A DNA stretch of 8,064 nt, from positions 1-8,064 of the forward strand of contig DATJJW010000249.1 of NCBI GenBank assembly GCA_035491935.1, written 5' to 3'. The notes under the pieces are model-generated. The model did no database searches. It saw nothing but the letters and a program-made list of their open reading frames with translations, and was not told where the DNA came from. Both the position numbers and the translations under genes were made by a program. The stretch comes from DATJJW01 sp035491935 (GTDB lineage: Bacteria > Pseudomonadota > Alphaproteobacteria > ATCC43930 > CGMCC-115725). Shown here one piece after another: positions 1 through 6,395 of this stretch (position 1 is the stretch's first letter; the number at the start of each line of letters is the position of its first letter).

Positions 1-85
1 CGCCGATGCGCTGGTTGCCGGCGCCTTCGTCTATGGCTCGCACGATTATGGCCGCGCGATCGCAGCGCTGCGCCCCACCGCCTGA
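1..85 (+). CDS. rpe: Ribulose-phosphate 3-epimerase, C-terminal end (5' part outside window)
   Basis: Partial gene read in the frame that starts at base 2; its stop TGA is at 83-85. The 27 visible residues contain ADALVAGAFVYG followed by DYGRAIAALR. This matches the last beta-strand/phosphate-binding loop and final helix of Rpe, where the usual form is GAD-VLVAGSAVF then an IAALR-like helix. Rpe interconverts ribulose-5-phosphate and xylulose-5-phosphate in the cytoplasm. The next gene, 15 bp downstream on the same strand, is rpiA, which acts on the same metabolite, so co-transcription is likely. Only the tail is visible, so the assignment depends on one motif plus context. Another TIM-barrel phosphate-binding enzyme cannot be excluded. 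Confidence 0.62.
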   Translation, partial: ADALVAGAFVYGSHDYGRAIAALRPTA

Positions 86-100
86 AGGAGCTCCCCGGCC

Positions 101-796
101 ATGACCGACCCCATGCAGGAGCTGAAGCGACAGGTTGCCGAGAAAGCGGTCGAAGCCGTCGAAAGCGGCATGATCGTCGGGCTTGGCACCGGCTCGACCG
201 CAACCCTGATGGTCGACGCCATCGGCCGGCGTCAGCGCGAGGAAGGTTTGAAGATCACCGGCGTGCCGACCTCGGAGGCGACTGCCGCCCAGGCGCGCGG
301 CCTCGGCATCCCGCTCGCCGATTTCTCGACCGTGACCGCGATCGACGTCACCATCGACGGCGCCGATGCGGTCGACCTCAAGGATCTGGCGCTGATCAAG
401 GGGTTGGGCGGCGCGCTGCTGCGCGAGAAGATCGTCGCGGCTTCCAGCAAGCGCATGATCGTCATCACCGATGGCAGCAAGCTCGAAGGCCGGTTCGGCG
501 AGCGCGTGCCGGTGCCGGTCGAGGTTACCCGCTTCGGCTGGCAGGCAACCGAGCGCCGCCTGACCGAATTCGGCTGCAAGACGGTGCTGCGCCAGGCCAA
601 GGATGGCAGCGGGCCGTTCGTGACCGATGGCGGCAATTACATCATCGATTGCCATTTCGGCTTCATCGCCGATCCGGCCGGGCTCGATACCAAGCTGCAT
701 CATGTGGTCGGCGTGGTCGAGACCGGGCTGTTCATCGGCCTGGCCAAGCAGGTCATTGTCGCCGACGCTCAGCGCGGGCTTTTTATCAAGCCCTGA
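101..796 (+). CDS. rpiA: Ribose-5-phosphate isomerase A
   Basis: Cytoplasmic enzyme that interconverts ribose-5-phosphate and ribulose-5-phosphate in the non-oxidative pentose phosphate pathway. The 231-aa product has the usual family length (E. coli RpiA is 219 aa). Visible motifs are the phosphate-binding GLGTGST (residues 27-33), GVPTSEAT (54-61), DGAD (86-89), KGLGGALLREK (100-110) and ITDGSK (122-127). By alignment with the E. coli enzyme the catalytic or substrate-contacting residues are Asp86, Asp89, Lys100 and Glu109, all present. Bacterial forms usually read KGGGG/A where this one has KGLGG, a tolerated-looking change. The ATG at 101 is preceded by AAGGAG at 85-90, so the start is well supported. 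The gene follows the rpe tail by 15 bp. Its last 28 bp overlap the 3' end of the convergent MFS gene. Confidence 0.96.
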   Translation: MTDPMQELKRQVAEKAVEAVESGMIVGLGTGSTATLMVDAIGRRQREEGLKITGVPTSEATAAQARGLGIPLADFSTVTAIDVTIDGADAVDLKDLALIKGLGGALLREKIVAASSKRMIVITDGSKLEGRFGERVPVPVEVTRFGWQATERRLTEFGCKTVLRQAKDGSGPFVTDGGNYIIDCHFGFIADPAGLDTKLHHVVGVVETGLFIGLAKQVIVADAQRGLFIKP

Positions 797-2253
797 GAGC
801 GCAGCGAGGCCAGCAGCTCGTCGTCGTCCATCGGCTGCGCCTCCCATTCCCGCTCGGCACGCATCGCGGCATAGGCCTTCGCCGTTTCCGTCTCCAGCAC
901 CATGGGCTCCAGCGGCTCGTCGGGCACGCTCAACGGAATTACCGGCTCCATGGTATCGAGCAGCGGACGGCCGGGCTCCAGGAAGAAGATGCCGACCGTG
1001 CCGCCGAGCAGCAACGCACCGCCGAGGAAGGCCGGTACCCACCAGCCGACCAGATGGCCCAACGACTCCGGCGATAGTCCCAACGCCAATCCGTAGCCGG
1101 CGGCGACGCAGGCCGCCAGGGGTGCCGGCGCTACCGGCGCTATGTCCAGGGCCAGGCACCAGATCGATGCCGCCGTGATGCCGAGGAAGATATAGGTCAC
1201 CACCTGCCAGAGGATCACCTGAGGCACCATCATCGCCGTGGCCATCGGGATCAGGGCAAGGGCAGCGCCCAGGAAACCGAACGCGATGATCGATTGCCGG
1301 GCCGAGGTCACGTTATGGCTGTGGCCGACGCAACGGTCGGTCAGCACGCCACCCAGCAGGCAGCCGGCGCCCAGCGCCAGATTGCCGATGATGGTGACGT
1401 TGAAATCGCTCAATATGTCCTTGTGCCAGCGCGCCAGCAGCTCGGCCGGCAGCCAGTCGCGGCAGAGGCCCACGCCATAGGCCTGGATGAAAGCGTAGAG
1501 GGCGAGCGGCCAGCCACGCTCGATGACGGGCTTCAGCGGCACCGCCACATCCGACATGTCCTCGTCGACCACACGCGGCGGCACGGGAACGAAGGCCGGG
1601 GTGGCCGTCCCGTCCTCGCCGATGTCCTCCGCAAGCGGCGGCGGCGTGACCACGATGGTGATCCGCCGGCTGCTCGGGTACCAGCGCCGCCATGCGAACG
1701 CCCAGAGAGCGCCCAGAAGCCCCAGGAAGACAAAGGCTTCCATTGGCAGGCGCCGGACATCGAAGTCGGCCATCGCGACCCAGAAGACCGCCTCGGCGAT
1801 GCTGCCGACGGCCACGAGCGCGCCGGTGACGGCACCGCGCTGACTGACGGGAAACCAGCGGATCACCGAGACGATCGCCGCCGCCGGCAGCGACCCGGCC
1901 GCCACGCCCAGCCAGAGATAGAACAGGATGGCGCCGCCCAGATTGAAGGCGAAGCCCATGCAGGTGGTGGCCAACGCGCAACCGATGCCGCCCCACCACA
2001 GCACCTGGCGCGGCCCCAGCAGATAGACCAGGACGGCGCCCAGCGGCAGGGCCAGGGCAAAGCCCAGCCCCACGGCCTGCTCCGCCACCACCACGCCATT
2101 GTCCGAAAGATGCAGCGTGTCGCGCGCCAGCAGCACCATGCTTTCAAGCGCGGCCCGGTCGATCGCCGCCAACGCCATGGCGGCGGCAATCAGCACCAGC
2201 GCGTGCCAGCGCAGCGGGGACATATCGAAACGAGGCAAAGGACGACGGTACAT
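769..2253 (-). CDS. Major facilitator superfamily transporter (ACS-like)
   Basis: Inner-membrane secondary transporter with 12 predicted helices. Counting from the ATG at 2253 (494 aa) the helices lie near residues 16-34, 54-78, 84-104, 106-130, 138-162, 172-190, 248-265, 285-305, 322-342, 346-370, 376-395 and 402-425. Family signs are AAIDRAALESM in helix 1 (compare the YIDR segment of the anion:cation symporter group), RWFPVSQRGA after helix 4, and GGVLTDRCVG in the helix 8-9 loop. The central loop (about 190-247) is long and acidic, and the C-terminal tail (about 427-494) is charged, ending in an MDDDELLASL helix; both exceed the usual family size. An in-frame TTG at 2271 is unlikely to be the start because it lies between the -35 and -10 of the apparent promoter. 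ATG 2253 or ATG 2223 (484 aa) are the real candidates, and neither has a normal Shine-Dalgarno. The substrate is unknown; carboxylate or sugar-acid anions are usual for this group. It converges on rpiA. Confidence 0.85.
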   Translation of the reverse strand: MYRRPLPRFDMSPLRWHALVLIAAAMALAAIDRAALESMVLLARDTLHLSDNGVVVAEQAVGLGFALALPLGAVLVYLLGPRQVLWWGGIGCALATTCMGFAFNLGGAILFYLWLGVAAGSLPAAAIVSVIRWFPVSQRGAVTGALVAVGSIAEAVFWVAMADFDVRRLPMEAFVFLGLLGALWAFAWRRWYPSSRRITIVVTPPPLAEDIGEDGTATPAFVPVPPRVVDEDMSDVAVPLKPVIERGWPLALYAFIQAYGVGLCRDWLPAELLARWHKDILSDFNVTIIGNLALGAGCLLGGVLTDRCVGHSHNVTSARQSIIAFGFLGAALALIPMATAMMVPQVILWQVVTYIFLGITAASIWCLALDIAPVAPAPLAACVAAGYGLALGLSPESLGHLVGWWVPAFLGGALLLGGTVGIFFLEPGRPLLDTMEPVIPLSVPDEPLEPMVLETETAKAYAAMRAEREWEAQPMDDDELLASLRSQGLIKSPR

Positions 2254-2260
2254 GGCCCCC

Positions 2261-2290
2261 TGTATACGCAACGCCGGTTAAAACTCTCAA
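2261..2290 (-). promoter_or_regulatory. Sigma70-like promoter of the MFS gene, near-leaderless
   Basis: On the minus strand TTGAGA (plus-strand 2285-2290) is followed after 18 bp by TATACA (2261-2266). After the -10 come GGGGGCC and then the ATG at 2253. Normal spacing would put transcription start one base before, or on, that ATG, so the transcript would be leaderless or nearly so. If translation starts at ATG 2223 instead, the leader would be about 30 nt. Hexamer matches are 4 of 6 and 5 of 6. Confidence 0.5.
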
Positions 2291-2484
2291 TACGACCTTG
2301 CGGCTGGGCCGGGTTCCCGTCCCGGTTCTATCCTCCAGCTCTCAGCGGCAGTTCATTGAAAGTTTCTTACCGAATGGTTGCTTTTTTGCGCTGCAAATCA
2401 ATTTCCAGGCGCGGTCTGTGATTTTATCTACCACCCCATGAAAAATTCGCAGGTTTTCCGCGAAAACCCAGGCGCATATCGGCG
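2291..2484. other. Gene-free, partly A/T-rich region with hairpins
   Basis: No convincing gene: open frames here have no ribosome binding site and no protein-like composition. It holds a GC hairpin CCGGG-TTCCCGT-CCCGG (2309-2325), which resembles a tRNA T-arm in outline but lacks the conserved loop purine. There is also a palindrome TTGC-GCT-GCAA (2386-2396) and a perfect hairpin GGTTTTC-CGC-GAAAACC (2452-2468). The nonamer AATGGTTGC occurs at 2373-2381 and again at 2515-2523. The stretch is clearly poorer in GC than the surrounding genes. It probably belongs to the control region of the small-RNA candidate downstream and of the divergent MFS gene. Confidence 0.4.
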
Positions 2485-2504
2485 ATGCAAAAAACTTTTT
2501 GCAT
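2485..2504. promoter_or_regulatory. Perfect 9+9 palindrome, candidate operator upstream of the small RNA
   Basis: ATGCAAAAA-AC-TTTTTGCAT is a perfect inverted repeat with a 2-bp centre. Its centre lies about 60 bp before the inferred start (about 2555) of the small-RNA candidate and just ahead of its -35. This is the usual place for a LysR-type activator recognition site. The binding protein is unknown. Confidence 0.4.
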
Positions 2505-2519
2505 TGCAGCGAAAAATGG

Positions 2520-2548
2520 TTGCGCCTGCTGCAGCGCGGGAGCATATT
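2520..2548 (+). promoter_or_regulatory. Sigma70-like promoter of the small-RNA candidate
   Basis: TTGCGC (2520-2525) and CATATT (2543-2548) are separated by exactly 17 bp. Each matches the sigma70 consensus at 4 of 6 positions. The expected transcription start, about 2555, coincides with the first base of the first hairpin of the RNA candidate. Confidence 0.45.
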
Positions 2549-2554
2549 CCTCTT

Positions 2555-2648
2555 GCGGCCTGTTGCGTCCCCTTGATGCGACCGCCGCACGTCTTCTTAG
2601 GCGTTTCCTCCCTAAACTTGGCCGTGCCCCGCGCACGGCCTTTTTTTT
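2555..2648 (+). ncRNA. Candidate trans-acting small RNA with anti-Shine-Dalgarno loop (AbcR/alpha-r15-like)
   Basis: About 94 nt bounded by a promoter-like sequence and an intrinsic terminator. Hairpin 1 (2555-2588) has stem GCGGC/GCCGC, a small internal loop, then GTTGCG/TGCGAC with loop TCCCCTTGA. Hairpin 2 (2597-2615) has stem TTAGG/CCTAA with the 9-nt loop CGTTTCCTC. Hairpin 3 is the terminator (2620-2648). The loop UUUCCUC, continued by CC in the stem, is complementary to ribosome binding sites. This three-hairpin layout, with a UUCCUCCC element just before a GGCC-type terminator, resembles the alphaproteobacterial AbcR (alpha-r15) small RNAs, which repress mRNAs of ABC-transporter binding proteins. 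The resemblance is from memory and was not searched. No protein-coding gene fits this interval on either strand. Confidence 0.55.
2620..2648 (+). terminator. Strong rho-independent terminator
   Basis: Perfect 8-bp stem GGCCGTGC (2620-2627) / GCACGGCC (2633-2640) with the 5-nt loop CCCGC, followed at once by eight T residues (2641-2648). It acts on the plus strand. No plus-strand protein gene precedes it within 1.8 kb, which is the main reason to suspect a small-RNA gene. Confidence 0.92.
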
Positions 2649-2698
2649 GCGCTGGGAAGATGCGCCCGCTCGCCGATCGGCTTTGTGTTGATGGGCCC

Positions 2699-2780
2699 CT
2701 AATCCGCCGCCGAGGCTTGGGTTGAGCGGCGGCTAATCCGCCGCCGAGACTTGGATTGAGCGGCGGCTAATCCGCCGCCG
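2699..2780. repeat. 34-bp tandem repeat, 2.4 copies, running into a gene end
   Basis: Unit 1 is 2700-2733, unit 2 is 2734-2767, and a partial third copy runs to 2780. Units 1 and 2 differ at two G/A positions. The shared block CTAATCCGCCGCCG occurs at 2699, 2733 and 2767. Each junction carries an inverted repeat GCGGCGG-CTAAT-CCGCCGC that can fold with a 5-nt loop on either strand. The third copy encodes the last codons and the TAG stop of the minus-strand N-formylglutamate amidohydrolase-like gene, so the other copies look like duplications of that gene's 3' end. The hairpins lack a T-run but may protect or terminate its mRNA. Confidence 0.85.
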
Positions 2781-3678
2781 CCTGGGACGGCATGGTTTCC
2801 GGCACGATTTGGGCCAGGCGGCCGAGCAGGCTCGCCAGGTCCTCGCGCAGCTTGGCATAACCCGGTTTGCAGGTGTAATGCCGCTCATCCATGTAGAGTG
2901 CGCGGTTGACCTCGATCTGCAGGCAGTGGCGGCCCAGCTCCGGCCTGCCGTAGTGGCAGGTCGTGAAGCCGCCGGCATAGGGCACATTGCGGGTGACGCT
3001 GTAGCCCATCGACTTCAGCAGCTCATGCGCGGCACCGGTGAAGTCGCCATGGCAGGCGGTGCCGTTGCGGTCGCCCAGCACGAAATCGGGCGGGCGGCGG
3101 AACCGGCCGCTGCTGCCCTCGCCCGAAGGCATGGAATGCGCATCGATGAGCAGGCAGCGGCCATGGCGGATCACCGTGTCCTCGACCAGTTGCTCCAATG
3201 CGGCATGATAGGGCTGGTAGATCGATTCGATCCGGATCTGCGCCTCGGCGAAGCGCAGCTTGCGCCGATAGATCGGCTGGCCGTCGGCCACGATGCGCGC
3301 GACCGTGCCCAGCCCGGCCGTCACACGCGGGGATTGGGTGTTGACCCAATCGGGCAGCGCCTCGTCGAACATCGCCGGGTCCAACTCCCAGGGCTCGCGA
3401 TTGACGTCGAGATAGGCCCGCGCCACCCGCGCCTTCAGCATGGGGATGCCGAGCGACGTCGCCGCGCCGAACAAATCGTCGATGTAGCAATCCTCCGATT
3501 GCCGAAGCGCCTTGCGATCGAGTCGGGCCGCGGCGATGAGATCGTGCGGATAGAGGTCGCCGCTATGGGGTGAGGCCAGCACCATGGCCGGCGCATCGAG
3601 AACCGACACCATAGCCGGCTCGACAAGGGCAAAAGGTGCCTCCACGGCTCCCGAACGCTCCGAAAACTCGTCAACCAT
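2767..3678 (-). CDS. N-formylglutamate amidohydrolase family protein (HutG-like)
   Basis: Predicted cytoplasmic hydrolase of the FGase family; the characterised member HutG releases formate from N-formyl-L-glutamate at the end of one histidine-degradation route. Counting from ATG 3678 (303 aa), conserved blocks are SPHSG (36-40), RQSEDCYIDDLF (59-70), YLDVNREPWELDP (89-101), NTQSPRVTAGLGTVAR (113-128), IDAHSMPSG (178-186), LGDRNG (201-206), YAGGFTTCHYG (234-244) and QIEVNRALYMDE (254-265). His38, Glu62 and His181 are the likely metal or catalytic ligands by family analogy. The frame stays open upstream to a GTG at 3810, but the extra 44 residues are arginine-rich and unlike the family; homologues start shortly before the FALVEP strand. 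No clear Shine-Dalgarno precedes 3678. No other hut gene is nearby, so the physiological substrate is open. The stop lies in the tandem repeat. Confidence 0.87.
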   Translation of the reverse strand: MVDEFSERSGAVEAPFALVEPAMVSVLDAPAMVLASPHSGDLYPHDLIAAARLDRKALRQSEDCYIDDLFGAATSLGIPMLKARVARAYLDVNREPWELDPAMFDEALPDWVNTQSPRVTAGLGTVARIVADGQPIYRRKLRFAEAQIRIESIYQPYHAALEQLVEDTVIRHGRCLLIDAHSMPSGEGSSGRFRRPPDFVLGDRNGTACHGDFTGAAHELLKSMGYSVTRNVPYAGGFTTCHYGRPELGRHCLQIEVNRALYMDERHYTCKPGYAKLREDLASLLGRLAQIVPETMPSQAAAD

Positions 3679-3779
3679 GCGGGGGAGACTATCGCATCCC
3701 CGCGCCCGGCGCATCCGGGGATTTGGCGATCCGATCCTGACCGGCCAAAGTGTCGCCCCCGCCATGCGCGCGAAACATC

Positions 3780-3851
3780 TTGCAAGCGACAGCGAAAATC
3801 GGTACCTCACCCCACCTGACGTCGCCGGGGCTGCCCCGGGACGATCGAGAT
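3780..3851 (+). promoter_or_regulatory. Leader and probable promoter region of tRNA-Val
   Basis: TTGCAA (3780-3785) could be a -35; 17 bp on, the hexamer TACCTC (3803-3808) is a poor -10. A perfect GC hairpin CCGGGG-CTG-CCCCGG (3825-3839) ends 12 bp before the mature tRNA and would lie in its 5' leader. The promoter call is weak; the hairpin is directly visible. Confidence 0.25.
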
Positions 3852-3926
<75 letters not shown>

Positions 3927-3951
3927 TCTCCCTTCCTGAAATCGAAACCGG

Positions 3952-3967
3952 CCCGGCCTTTGCCGGG
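3952..3967 (+). terminator. GC hairpin after tRNA-Val, possible weak terminator
   Basis: CCCGGC-CTTT-GCCGGG is a perfect 6-bp stem with a 4-nt loop, 25 bp after the tRNA CCA end. No T-run follows, so it may be a processing or stability element and not a true intrinsic terminator. Confidence 0.35.
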
Positions 3968-4145
3968 ATGCGCCCTGCGACGGCTGCCGCGATATCCTAA
4001 CGCGCGCACGCATCATTCGCGCATCGTTAATAATCACACAAATCACCGATAACATTTGCAGGAATCACGACCCATCTTTAAGAGTCCGTGAAGTATATGA
4101 ATAGACGATCCTCGTCCGTAGCCGGACCCGAGGAAGAGATCAGGA

Positions 4146-4379
4146 ATGGTTAGTAGGAAGCAGTTCGCCACCAAGAAAGAGATTGAGAGGGCACTGCTTG
4201 CTGAAATAGCGAAAAGTCTTAACTTCCATCTCCAAAGTGCGCACATCGAAATAAATTGCGATGACGACTTCTGCAATTGGAACGTAACTACCTTCATACC
4301 GGTGCTGCACCCGATCCTCCAGCAGAAGGTGATGAAGATCGTCGAGGAAATGCGCCGGAAAATGGAGCTGGTGGCCTGA
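4146..4379 (+). CDS. Small protein of unknown function, 77 aa, A/T-rich gene
   Basis: Not recognised as a characterised family. The start ATG 4146 has a purine-rich AGGAAGAG (4131-4138) at good distance, which supports a real gene. The N-terminal half reads like a helix (KKEIERALLAEIAKSL, residues 10-25). Next come an aromatic/acidic segment with two Cys (39 and 44) and the motif NWNV (45-48), then a second helix (about 57-74) rich in Lys, Met and Glu. There is no signal peptide or membrane segment, so it is probably cytoplasmic. Codons in the first two thirds (ATA, AGT, AGG, AAA, AAT, GTA, ACT) are unlike the GC-rich neighbours; the last third is normal for the genome. It follows tRNA-Val by 219 bp and ends 27 bp before the convergent small membrane-protein gene. 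A poor promoter-like pair TTGCAG (4056-4061) / TAAGAG (4079-4084) lies upstream. Confidence 0.65.
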   Translation: MVSRKQFATKKEIERALLAEIAKSLNFHLQSAHIEINCDDDFCNWNVTTFIPVLHPILQQKVMKIVEEMRRKMELVA

Positions 4380-4406
4380 ACGGGCCGGACGGGATGGCGG
4401 GCGCCG

Positions 4407-4574
4407 CTAGCGATAGAGGTGCCAGACCATGGTACCGGTGATGGCGAGCCCGATCGCGCTCAGGATGGCGACCGCCGTACCGAGCTTGCGGATCTTCGGG
4501 TTGACCAGCATCAGCAGGCCGGCCGGCAGCATGAAGATGCTGACGAACAGGCAGAGGATAACAGCGACGTCCAT
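4407..4574 (-). CDS. Small two-helix membrane protein, 55 aa
   Basis: Not recognised. From ATG 4574 the protein has two hydrophobic helices (about residues 3-24 and 31-53) joined by a short positive turn, NPKIRK, and ends in HLYR. The positive turn suggests both ends face the periplasm and the loop the cytoplasm. The start is 16 bp after the HAD stop codon, with GGAA five bases ahead of the ATG, so it looks like the last gene of the ABC-HAD operon. A longer in-frame start at 4628 would overlap the HAD gene and add a polar, unconvincing N-terminus. A role with the importer is only suggested by position. The stop is TAG. Confidence 0.6.
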   Translation of the reverse strand: MDVAVILCLFVSIFMLPAGLLMLVNPKIRKLGTAVAILSAIGLAITGTMVWHLYR

Positions 4575-4590
4575 CGGAATTCCGGAATGC

Positions 4591-5309
4591 TCAAGACGGA
4601 CCGAGGACCGCCTCGATCCCGGCGACACTGGCTAAGCACAGATCGGCCAGCGGCGCCAGCGTCTCCCGCGTGCCCGTACCGCTCAGCACCCCGATGACGA
4701 GGCCGGCGCCGGCGGCGCGGCCCATGCGCATATCGTGGGCATTGTCGCCGATGACCGCGATCTGCGCGGCATCGAGCCCGAGGGCACGGCGGAAGGCCAG
4801 CCCCATGCCGGGATCGGGCTTGCTGCCGTAACCGCTGTCATAGCCCGCGGCAAAATCGACCAGCCCTGTCAGCCCCAGATGAGCCAGCGTCGCCCGGATC
4901 GCGCATTCATTGTCGGTGGATGCGATGCCGATGCCGAGCCCCCGCCCCTTCAGCCGGCCGAACAATGCCGGAAGATCCGTGAGCGGCACGGCCGATGACG
5001 CGGCCTCGGCGAAGAGATCGTCCAGGACACGGGTGAGCGCGCCGGTGGCAAAGGCAGCCCCGGCATCGATCCAGCAGCGGGCTATTTCGGCGGCACTGCC
5101 GGCGGCGAGCACAGTGTCGGCTGCAGCCATGCCGGTCGCTGGATCGGCGCCGCCCGCGACCAGCAGACACCGGGCAAGCGTGGAATCGCTCCCGGCGGCG
5201 AGAGATGCCGCCTTCAGATTGATCGGCGCCCAGGTGGCACCATAGTCGATCAGCGTGCCGTCCTTGTCGAACAGCAGGGCGCGGATAGCGGGATTCGGGG
5301 CGTCCGCGC

Positions 5310-5313
<4 letters not shown>
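4591..5313 (-). CDS. HAD-family phosphatase, apparent CTG start
   Basis: Predicted cytoplasmic Mg-dependent phosphomonoesterase of the phosphoglycolate-phosphatase-like HAD group, 240 aa if started at CTG 5313. All four HAD motifs are present in one frame: I, LLFDKDGTLID (13-23, nucleophile Asp16 and acid/base Asp18); II, ASTDNE (Ser132); III, SKPDPG (Lys165); IV, IGDNAHD (Asp190 and Asp194). The cap-domain helices lie between motifs I and II. The first ATG in frame is at 5130, 61 codons in, after motif I, and a protein starting there would lack the nucleophile. No ATG, GTG or TTG lies in frame before motif I. A CTG (5313-5311) overlaps the ATPase stop as CTGA, with GGAG eight bases ahead, so a coupled CTG start is the best reading. 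A sequence error is the alternative. The substrate is unknown. Confidence 0.83.
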
Positions 5314-6380
<1,067 letters not shown>

Positions 6381-6395
6381 GCGCGTGGTTCCGGA

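Noticed and set aside
2309..2325. tRNA fragment or attachment site (T-arm-like hairpin)
   Set aside because: The loop TTCCCGT lacks the conserved T-loop purine and no acceptor or anticodon arm is present; it does not match the tRNA-Val 3' end.
1294..2421. A 375-codon plus-strand open frame
   Set aside because: It is antisense to the MFS gene, with shadow-like composition rich in Gln, His, Arg and Asp and no recognisable domain.
2378..2725. A 115-codon plus-strand open frame in the intergenic region
   Set aside because: It crosses the small-RNA hairpins, the intrinsic terminator and the T-run, and has no ribosome binding site.
2699..2780. CRISPR-like array
   Set aside because: The 34-bp units are directly joined with no spacers and there are only 2.4 copies; no cas gene is nearby.
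2809..3573. A 254-codon plus-strand open frame
   Set aside because: It is antisense to the N-formylglutamate amidohydrolase-like gene, whose family motifs are complete.
4061..4090. EcfG-type stress promoter (GGAAT ... CGTG)
   Set aside because: The spacing of 21 bp is too long for the 16-17 bp usual for GGAAC/CGTT promoters.
4043..4297. An 84-codon minus-strand open frame
   Set aside because: It is antisense to the 77-aa gene, which has a better ribosome binding site and a more protein-like sequence; this frame has no clear domain.
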